Shown in pieces: positions 9,052 through 15,017 of a stretch of 34,607 nt of DNA. The stretch lies in contig CAJQKT010000014.1 of the NCBI GenBank assembly GCA_905478995.1, forward strand, positions 1 through 34,607, read 5' to 3'. Source of the stretch: an uncultured Pseudomonadales bacterium. GTDB lineage: Bacteria > Pseudomonadota > Gammaproteobacteria > Pseudomonadales > UBA7434. Under the pieces are notes generated by a model, which worked only from the letters and a program-made list of their open reading frames with translations, did no database searches and was not told where the DNA came from. Numbering within the stretch: position 1 is the stretch's first letter; each line of letters starts with the position of its first letter. Both the position numbers and the translations under genes were made by a program.

Positions 9052-9831
9052 ATGTCGCGATTCTCACTTATACTCAACTGGCGTACCGTTTTACTCGCGC
9101 TTGCCTCGGTCGGCACTACTGCTGTATGCATCCACTATCAAATTACTGCCGACTTCCCCATGGCCATCATTGTAACGGCCATTGTTTTCCCCATTGCCTT
9201 TTCCATTAACAGCGCCTATGAACGCCGCGAAACAGCGCTAGCACACTATGCCTCGTTAAAAACGGATAGCCGATCTATTTACTATGCATCGCGCGATTGG
9301 TTGGCCGCTGCAAACCCACAATCTTTAGAGCAGCTGCATACACTATTGCGCGCAGTGCTCGAACACACCGTTGCATTACTCACTGACCAACGCACTAATC
9401 TTGAACGCAACGAAGCGCACGTGTATGCCGATTTTTCAGCGCTCAGCCACTTCATTCGCACTGAGCAACGCGATAGAGGCATGGCTGCCACCGAAGTGTC
9501 ACGCGTGAACAACTTTTTTAATTCTATGATGGGCTCTTTTGAAGGGCTTAAACACATTTACCAATACCGCACGCCCAGAACCCTCAAAACATTTAGCAAC
9601 GTGTTTGTTGTTATCATTCCACCCCTGTATGGGCCACACTTTGCTAATTTAGCGCTCGATCACTCGCTGGTCTATGGCTTGCAGTATGCTATGCCCATTC
9701 TTTTTGCCGTATTATTGTCTTCTTTGGCTAACATACAAAGCCAATTAGAAAATCCATTTGATCAGTATGGTGAAGATGATTTGATTTTTAATGTTGATAA
9801 ATTTATTAGTAGCATAAAGACAAACACTTAA
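9052..9831 (+). CDS. Bestrophin-like membrane protein, possible anion channel
   Basis: This 259-residue protein has likely transmembrane helices at about 10-28, 36-54, 182-203 and 208-228, with a long cytoplasmic helical region between the second and third. The segment YRTPRTLKTFSNVF (171-184), the Pro-rich helix entry IIPPLYGP and, above all, ENPFDQYGEDDL (233-244) just after the last helix resemble bestrophins, whose calcium-clasp region carries an ENPF motif followed by acidic residues. Bestrophins form pentameric chloride or anion channels. The match is from memory and partial, so 'uncharacterised membrane protein' is the cautious name. No clear ribosome binding site precedes the ATG. The DUF1456 gene follows 61 bases later and may be co-transcribed. 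Confidence 0.6.
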   Translation: MSRFSLILNWRTVLLALASVGTTAVCIHYQITADFPMAIIVTAIVFPIAFSINSAYERRETALAHYASLKTDSRSIYYASRDWLAAANPQSLEQLHTLLRAVLEHTVALLTDQRTNLERNEAHVYADFSALSHFIRTEQRDRGMAATEVSRVNNFFNSMMGSFEGLKHIYQYRTPRTLKTFSNVFVVIIPPLYGPHFANLALDHSLVYGLQYAMPILFAVLLSSLANIQSQLENPFDQYGEDDLIFNVDKFISSIKTNT

Positions 9832-9892
9832 TGCGTAGAGCCTAGTCCTTTAGGATGCATGCTCAAAAAATTAATTTGGTAGGAATAACAGC

Positions 9893-10351
9893 ATGATTAA
9901 CAATGATGTCTTGCGCCGACTTCGCTTTATTTTGGATCTTAATGATTCAACGATGATCGCTATATTTAGCCAAGCTGATCTTGACGTTACGCGAGAGCAA
10001 GTCAGCGCCTGGCTTAAACGCGATGATGACCCCGATTTTGTAAAGTGCAACGACCGGCAGTTAGCCACTTTTTTAAATGGCTTTATTAATCACCAGCGCG
10101 GTAAAAAAGAGGGCGAGCAACCTGAGCCTGAAAAAACGCTTAGCAACAATATTATTCTAAGGAAATTAAAAATTGCTTTTGATCTTAAGAGCGACGATAT
10201 GATTGAAGTTCTTGCCCTAGCTGACCTCCGCTTGAGTAAGCATGAGCTTAGCGCATTTTTTAGAAAACCGGCACACAAACATTATCGCGAATGCAAAGAT
10301 CAAGTGTTACGTAATTTTCTGCATGGCTTGCAGGCTCAGCATCGTCCGTAA
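9893..10351 (+). CDS. yehS: DUF1456 family protein, YehS-like
   Basis: The 152-residue cytosolic protein is built of two copies of one roughly 65-residue helical unit. Compare NNDVLRRLRFILDLND with NNIILRKLKIAFDLKS, and later FLNGF with FLHGL. The copies lie at about 2-67 and 84-148, joined by a charged linker rich in Lys, Glu and Pro. This arrangement is that of E. coli YehS (DUF1456), whose function is unknown. An AGGAA ribosome binding site lies about 8 bases before the ATG. It sits between the bestrophin-like gene and an SDR gene, all on the plus strand; the gaps are wide enough that separate promoters are possible. Confidence 0.88.
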   Translation: MINNDVLRRLRFILDLNDSTMIAIFSQADLDVTREQVSAWLKRDDDPDFVKCNDRQLATFLNGFINHQRGKKEGEQPEPEKTLSNNIILRKLKIAFDLKSDDMIEVLALADLRLSKHELSAFFRKPAHKHYRECKDQVLRNFLHGLQAQHRP

Positions 10352-10464
10352 AGCGGCATTATTTCATTCAACCACAAGCATTACCTTAATTAAAAAAAGC
10401 GTATTTTTAGCTAACGCGATAGCAGGTAATGGCTCATTCGCCATTCATATAGGAGATTATTAGC

Positions 10465-11235
10465 ATGAGTAACAGTCAGTTTTCCTTACACGGAAAAATA
10501 GCTTTGATTACCGGCGCATCTTCCGGCATCGGTCATACAGTTGCAAAAGGTTTAGCTAAAAATGGTGCAACGGTAATAGTCGCAGCACGTCGTATAGCGA
10601 AGCTCCAGGACTTAGTCGCCTGCATAAAAGCGGCCGGAGGCAGCGCTATCCCCGTAGAAATGGATGTCACTGACCGCAACAGTGTCAATAGTGGTTTTGC
10701 TGAAGCTGAAGAGCAAGTCGGTGTAGTTGACGTTATCGTCAATAACGCAGGTGTCGCCGATTCAAAAGGTTTCCTTAAAGTCGACGAGCGTAGCCGCGAC
10801 TTTGTTATGAACACCAACTTTAATGGTGTTTGGAATGTAGCCCAAGAGGGTGCAAAGCGTCTTGTTGATGCAGAGAAACCCGGCTCCATTATTAATATTT
10901 CATCGGTGCTGGGCATGGGCGTGCAGCCCGGCCAGTCGGCTTACTGTGCATCAAAGGGAGCAGTAATACAGTTAACGCGCTCACTCGCGGTAGATTTAAT
11001 GAGGCACCGGATTCGCGTTAATGCAATTGCCCCAGGGTGGTTTCAGACGGAAATCAATCACGATTATTTTGAGTCGGCGGCGGGCAAAGCTTATGTGCAA
11101 AAAATGCCTGCTAGGCGCCTAGGCAATGTAGAAGAGCTGGTAGGGCCTATCATTATGCTGGCCAGTGATGCCGGCTCGTTTATTAACGGTGCCGTACTTC
11201 CTGTGGACGGCGCTATTAGCGCCGTTATCACATAG
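10465..11235 (+). CDS. Short-chain dehydrogenase/reductase
   Basis: This 256-residue classical SDR oxidises or reduces an alcohol/ketone substrate with NAD(P)H. The nucleotide motif TGASSGIG is at 16-23, and the pair of Arg after the second strand (AARR, 39-42) suggests NADP preference. NNAG is at 92-95. The catalytic triad Ser146, Tyr159 and Lys163 is intact within SSVLGMGVQPGQSAYCASKG. The sequence RVNAIAPGWFQTEI and the C-terminal GAVLPVDGA are typical of the FabG-like branch. An AGGAG ribosome binding site lies 9 bases before the ATG at 10465. The substrate cannot be read from sequence; FabG-type labels would be over-specific because no fatty acid genes are adjacent. Confidence 0.9.
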   Translation: MSNSQFSLHGKIALITGASSGIGHTVAKGLAKNGATVIVAARRIAKLQDLVACIKAAGGSAIPVEMDVTDRNSVNSGFAEAEEQVGVVDVIVNNAGVADSKGFLKVDERSRDFVMNTNFNGVWNVAQEGAKRLVDAEKPGSIINISSVLGMGVQPGQSAYCASKGAVIQLTRSLAVDLMRHRIRVNAIAPGWFQTEINHDYFESAAGKAYVQKMPARRLGNVEELVGPIIMLASDAGSFINGAVLPVDGAISAVIT

Positions 11236-11587
11236 TTTTAATATACCGCTTTGAACGATGACAGAAAATAAGCGTAGCTTTGTTCGAAAAATTTATTCGA
11301 CAATTCATACCGCAGTCTAGCCATTCGTTTAAATGATCCTGCCACCCCAAAACTGCTCAAAAACCAATCAGGCTGCAGAAAAGAATTGGTTAATCTGCCC
11401 TATTTACTGATTTCGTCGAAAGCACTGAGCTACAATTGAAGCTCTAAGTTGTTTGGTTTTTTCCATTTGAACCATGTTGTCTTCTATAGAGTATATAAAG
11501 GGACCTTTGTAAATCGCCGAGTAACATTGTGTATTCGCAGTCATTGAAACCTCGGTATAAGAAAAAATAACTTTTTTGGAGATAGAT
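11236..11587. other. Intergenic region upstream of proteorhodopsin
   Basis: These 352 bases contain no ORF that looks real. They must hold the proteorhodopsin promoter, unless transcription reads through from the SDR gene. A candidate is TTGAAC at 11467-11472 with TATATA at 11492-11497, but the 19-base spacer is long, so this is only a guess. No SDR terminator with a clear T-tract was seen. Confidence 0.4.
11578..11581 (+). promoter_or_regulatory. Ribosome binding site deciding the proteorhodopsin start
   Basis: GGAG lies 6 bases before the ATG at 11588. A TTG at 11576 is in frame but overlaps this site, so the ATG is the likely start. Confidence 0.8.
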
Positions 11588-12283
11588 ATGCAATTTTTAG
11601 CAGACGGAGACTTCGTAGGAGTCTCATTTTGGATTGTGTCGGTGGCGATGATCGCCTCAACGGTGTTCTTTCTTTATGAAGGAATGAACGTTAAGCGAGA
11701 ATGGCGACTGTCCTTGTTGATTGCCGGCTTGGTCACACTGGTCGCAGGCGTTCATTACGCGTATATGCGTGACTATTGGGTGATTAATCAAGCCACCCCT
11801 ATCGTTTATCGCTATATCGATTGGCTGATCACCGTACCCCTACTGATGATCGAATTTTACATCATCTTGAAAGCGGTCGGCGCGTCGGTTAGTAGTGGCT
11901 CATTCATGCGACTCCTTGGCGGCACACTGGTTATGCTGATTTTTGGCTACCTGGGTGAAGCGGGTGTGATGAACAGCACTATCGCATTTTGGCTAGGTAT
12001 GGTTGGTTGGGCCATTATCATCTACGAAATTTTTGCAGGTGAAGCCTCCAAGGCAGCGGCGGCCAACGAAAGTGTCAAGTCAGCATTCAACTACATGAGG
12101 TTAATTGTTCTTGTAGGCTGGGCGATTTACCCGGTTGGCTATGTCATGGGCTACATGATGGGCGGCGTTGACGAAGGCTCACTCAACCTGGTCTATAACC
12201 TTGCCGATTTCGTGAATAAGATTCTCTTTGGTCTTATTATTTGGAATCTAGCTTATAACGATTCTGCCGAAGGCAAACATTAA
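11588..12283 (+). CDS. Proteorhodopsin, green-tuned light-driven proton pump
   Basis: This 231-residue seven-helix retinal protein pumps protons outward across the inner membrane in light. In the numbering from ATG 11588, the proton acceptor Asp78, Thr82 and donor Glu89 form the D-T-E motif in RYIDWLITVPLLMIEF, matching D97, T101 and E108 of green proteorhodopsin. His56 matches H75, and Lys211 in DFVNKILFG is the retinal Schiff-base lysine. The spectral switch position (L105 in the reference) is Leu86, which predicts green absorption. There is no long cleavable signal. The gene ends in a strong terminator and is monocistronic. Genes for beta-carotene cleavage (blh) or carotenoid synthesis are not in this window, so retinal must come from elsewhere in the genome or from outside. 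Confidence 0.97.
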   Translation: MQFLADGDFVGVSFWIVSVAMIASTVFFLYEGMNVKREWRLSLLIAGLVTLVAGVHYAYMRDYWVINQATPIVYRYIDWLITVPLLMIEFYIILKAVGASVSSGSFMRLLGGTLVMLIFGYLGEAGVMNSTIAFWLGMVGWAIIIYEIFAGEASKAAAANESVKSAFNYMRLIVLVGWAIYPVGYVMGYMMGGVDEGSLNLVYNLADFVNKILFGLIIWNLAYNDSAEGKH

Positions 12284-12303
12284 GTTGTAAGTTCATTCGT
12301 TAC

Positions 12304-12335
12304 AAAAAAAGCCCCGCTGATGCGGGGCTTTTTTT
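12304..12335 (+). terminator. Rho-independent terminator after proteorhodopsin, probably bidirectional
   Basis: A perfect 7-bp stem GCCCCGC/GCGGGGC (12311-12317 and 12322-12328) with loop TGAT is followed by seven T's at 12329-12335. Seven A's at 12304-12310 give a T-tract on the other strand too, so it can also stop leftward transcription from the converging TonB receptor gene, which ends at 12392. Confidence 0.95.
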
Positions 12336-12391
12336 ATGGCAGTGTAAAACTACTAAACCAAAGCCATTGAGTAAACTGGCCCCTGATTAGC

Positions 12392-14380
12392 TTAAAAAAC
12401 TAATCGAAAACCGATATCAACAGCTCTGCCCGGCGCTGGAGCAACCGACTTAATGAATGAGGTATGCGCACGCTGCTCATCGTTAGTGAGGTTTTTACCT
12501 CGCACAAAGCCAGTTAATGACGTTGTTGCCGATAGTGGTTGCGTAAACTCTGCATAAGCTCCCAGATCATTATATGCATCGGTAGCAAATTCAAAATCAG
12601 CGGTGTCTTGCTGCTGCTTAACGCGTAAATAATCTAGCGAAGCACTAAAGCGCCCCCAACTAGTTTCAAGCCCCAGACCATAACGAGCCGGCGGTATGCG
12701 AGGCAAATTCTGATTACCACTGACATCCAACTCGGCATCAACGAAATCATAAAGCGCTTTTAACTGCACGATATTATCCGCATCTTCAATGAGATTAACG
12801 GCTACTTCCACATCAGCCCCCACAAATGTTGCATCTTGTTGTTGGTAGATAAAAACGGGCAAATCATCTAGCTCACTACCATCGGCCTGTTGATAAATAA
12901 AATTAGAGAATTCAGTTTGGTAGGCAGTAACCGCAGCAGACCAGCGATCATTTTGATACTGTAATGTGGCAGAAACGTTGATGGCTGATTCATTTTTTAA
13001 TGTGACATCGCCTATCTCATAAGTGTTGGTCGTTAAATGCGGCCCATCAGAATAGAGCTCTTCTGCCACTGGTGCGCGCGAAGAGTAGTCAACAATAGCA
13101 TTGAGCTGCCAATTAGCATCGAGCGGTATAACAGCACCCAGCGACCCGCTCACGTTTGAAAAGTCTTTACTCACAGCGGCGCTAGGGCTATGCCTTACCT
13201 CACCAACCCGCAGCCCTGCCTCAACGTTCACAGTATTAATACTGCGCTCGCCCAACCAAAAAATGCCGCTTTCTGCCGTATCAACTGGCTGGATAAATGC
13301 CTCTTCACCCAACGCAGAAAAGTCTCGTTGGCTGTGCTGCAAACCTAGCGCATGTGTCCATTCGCCAGTTTCAACAATGAACTCGGCGCGAGCTTCCCAC
13401 GCCTTATTAGAAAATCGTGTAGCCACCTCGCCATCGGGCTCAATTTCTTGATGCTCATAATCATTCACGCCAAGCCTGAGGTTAATACTGCGAATCACAT
13501 CCGATATTTTGTCCAGACCCAACTCAAAATCGGTTCGCGTTTGCGCCAACTCTAAAGTGGGTGTTGCACCACCCTCAGCATGCCCCGGCAAACCATAATC
13601 AGCATCGGTATCACTCACAGAGATACCTACAAAGCCCCAGTCTTTGATGTAGCTTGCACCGATTGCTGCCGACTCAAAGGTAAACGCACTACCCAGCAAC
13701 GTACCGCTTATATGCTCCTCACCAGGCTCTAATGCACGCAATTCGGCTGACTCGGCGAAGCCCGGAATGTCGTAATTATTCGCGTCTTTACGCGTGCCAT
13801 CAACATGCCAGGCAACATTGCCTTCGCTGCCGTTGAGTTTTAGCGAGGTTGTATTGCCATCTGAGTTCAAATTATGGCGTGTTTCAAAACCACCCGACAA
13901 GGGCTTATCAGATAAATAATGAGGAATGCGGCCGGTGTGAATATCTACCACCCCGCCAATGGCGCCCGAACCATAGAGTAAAATGCCCGCGCCCTTGAGC
14001 ACTTCAATACGCTCAGCAATAAAAGGCTCAACACTCACCGCATGATCACCACTAGTGACTGAAACATCTAGTGTATCGATACGATCTTCCATTATTTTTA
14101 CCCGAGGCCCGCCAAGCCCATGAATAACGGGCCGCCCTACGGCACTGCCAAACGACGCAGAATGGATGCCCGGTTGCTTCGATAAAGTGGTGCCTATATT
14201 GGTCGACAGCTTGCGCTCTAATTCTGCACCTTCTAAAACATCAACGGCTTGCGACAAACCTTCACCTGATAACGGGTGGGCCACAACCATGACATCTTCA
14301 ATCATTCTTTCAGCTATAGCCGTGCCAGTAATACTGAATAGGCAGGCAGCCCAAAAAGCTCTCATTAATAAAATGTACAT
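12392..14380 (-). CDS. TonB-dependent outer-membrane receptor, ZnuD-like (putative zinc uptake)
   Basis: The 662-residue receptor has a signal peptide cleaved near residue 23 (TAIAE), a TonB-box-like segment DVMVVA at 29-34, a plug at about 40-155 and a beta-barrel ending in FRLVF. Plug blocks GRPVIHGLGGPRVKIMEDRI, SGDHAVSVEPF, ERIEVLKGAGILLYGSGAIGGVV and the barrel segment YGLPGH are those I associate with the ZnuD zinc receptor family. The His-rich loop that follows YGLPGH in Neisseria ZnuD is not seen here: the next residues are AEGGATPTLE. The ATG at 14380 has AGGAG six bases upstream. The preceding small His/Cys-rich gene supports a metal role. Copper or another metal, or a siderophore, remains possible. 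Confidence 0.85.
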   Translation of the reverse strand: MYILLMRAFWAACLFSITGTAIAERMIEDVMVVAHPLSGEGLSQAVDVLEGAELERKLSTNIGTTLSKQPGIHSASFGSAVGRPVIHGLGGPRVKIMEDRIDTLDVSVTSGDHAVSVEPFIAERIEVLKGAGILLYGSGAIGGVVDIHTGRIPHYLSDKPLSGGFETRHNLNSDGNTTSLKLNGSEGNVAWHVDGTRKDANNYDIPGFAESAELRALEPGEEHISGTLLGSAFTFESAAIGASYIKDWGFVGISVSDTDADYGLPGHAEGGATPTLELAQTRTDFELGLDKISDVIRSINLRLGVNDYEHQEIEPDGEVATRFSNKAWEARAEFIVETGEWTHALGLQHSQRDFSALGEEAFIQPVDTAESGIFWLGERSINTVNVEAGLRVGEVRHSPSAAVSKDFSNVSGSLGAVIPLDANWQLNAIVDYSSRAPVAEELYSDGPHLTTNTYEIGDVTLKNESAINVSATLQYQNDRWSAAVTAYQTEFSNFIYQQADGSELDDLPVFIYQQQDATFVGADVEVAVNLIEDADNIVQLKALYDFVDAELDVSGNQNLPRIPPARYGLGLETSWGRFSASLDYLRVKQQQDTADFEFATDAYNDLGAYAEFTQPLSATTSLTGFVRGKNLTNDEQRAHTSFIKSVAPAPGRAVDIGFRLVF

Positions 14381-14387
14381 AGATTTC

Positions 14388-14444
14388 TCCTAACGAATGG
14401 ATTTTTTGCCGGCGTTGGCAAACGTAGCTATAAATTCGTTAGGA
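14388..14444 (-). promoter_or_regulatory. Intercistronic hairpin holding the upstream stop codon and the receptor's ribosome binding site
   Basis: On the minus strand, TCCTAACGAAT (14444-14434) and ATTCGTTAGGA (14398-14388) are perfectly complementary over 11 bp, with a 35-base loop. The loop contains a second perfect stem, TTTGCC/GGCAAA (14422-14417 with 14410-14405). The TAA in the first arm is the stop codon of the His-rich gene. AGGA in the second arm belongs to AGGAG, the ribosome binding site of the ZnuD-like gene. Folded RNA would hide that site until a ribosome finishing the first gene opens the stem, so translational coupling is the natural reading. Confidence 0.72.
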
Positions 14445-14753
14445 TTGCGGCGGAGCGCGCGTTAGGTAACATTGAGCGGAGGTTGCTTGCACCCGGCGTT
14501 GTTGCGGCGCAGGATAAACATGATGATGAATGCCTGCACGAGAGGCAATAGAGAACTGATTGGCAGGCGGCGCCTGATGTTGTGCATGAATGCAAACGAT
14601 ACACGCTGCATCGGCATGGCTATCGATATCAATGTGTAAATGATTAGATGCCAGTACCTGCCCGCTGATGAAAAAAAACATCACGGCCAACAGGCTCAGG
14701 CGACACAACTTGCTGCCTAATGGTTTTTGCATAATTTGCATCAAATGAAACAC
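14439..14753 (-). CDS. Small exported His/Cys-rich protein, putative periplasmic zinc chaperone
   Basis: This 104-residue protein has a signal peptide (hydrophobic stretch LSLLAVMFFFISGQVLA, cleavage about residue 36). The mature part is short and carries metal-ligand-like residues: HLHIDIDSH, then CIVC, IH, QH, HHH and one more Cys near the end. It resembles small proteins annotated as zinc chaperones next to ZnuD-like receptors or Zn ABC transporters; this is recalled, not searched. The start taken is GTG at 14753, with GAGG five bases upstream; ATGs at 14741 and 14732 lack a good site. Its stop codon lies in the hairpin leading into the receptor gene, 58 bases before the receptor start, which supports a shared operon. 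Confidence 0.72.
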   Translation of the reverse strand: MFHLMQIMQKPLGSKLCRLSLLAVMFFFISGQVLASNHLHIDIDSHADAACIVCIHAQHQAPPANQFSIASRAGIHHHVYPAPQQRRVQATSAQCYLTRAPPQS

Positions 14754-14764
14754 TCAGGCCTCAA

Positions 14765-14923
14765 TTAGCTTACCCTATGTACCCGGCGGCACACAGCAAA
14801 CACTTTTTTGGTAGCTTCGTCTACTTCTTCGGGTGTTATTAGCACCGTCGTTTTGTAGCTCACCGAACCGGTGGCACTCACCGCAAGCCACAACGCGCGG
14901 AGTATAAACCAAGTCTCAACCAT
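14765..14923 (-). CDS. Possible small protein of 52 residues leading the metal-uptake operon
   Basis: An open frame runs from ATG 14923 to TAA 14765, ending 11 bases before the GTG of the His-rich gene. The product begins with a hydrophobic stretch (WFILRALWLAVSA), followed by a Ser/Thr-rich part and an amphipathic helix-like end (TPEEVDEATKKVFAVCRRVHRV). Composition and operon-like spacing look genuine, but the ATG has no recognisable ribosome binding site and an in-frame TAG stands immediately before it. I do not recognise the family. It could be an unrecognised small membrane or exported protein, a leader peptide, or chance. Confidence 0.4.
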   Translation of the reverse strand: MVETWFILRALWLAVSATGSVSYKTTVLITPEEVDEATKKVFAVCRRVHRVS

Positions 14924-14926
14924 CTA

Positions 14927-14941
14927 GTTAATATAAGTAAC
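14927..14941. promoter_or_regulatory. Imperfect palindrome in front of the metal-uptake genes
   Basis: GTTAATATAAGTAAC has perfect GTTA/TAAC outer arms around an AT-rich 7-base centre. Zur boxes of gammaproteobacteria are AT-rich palindromes with GTTA/TAAC arms, but their spacing is tighter, so this is only a weak candidate operator. It lies 3 bases upstream of the 52-residue ORF. Confidence 0.22.
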
Positions 14942-15017
14942 AACCAAAAGAACTAAAATTGACAGATGAAGGGCTGGCGCCATCAAATGTAAGACCTCAG
15001 CGGATAAAACTTCAGCC

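Noticed and set aside
11467-11497. Sigma-70 promoter TTGAAC/TATATA before proteorhodopsin
   Set aside because: The spacer is 19 bases and neither box is a strong match; kept only as a remark.
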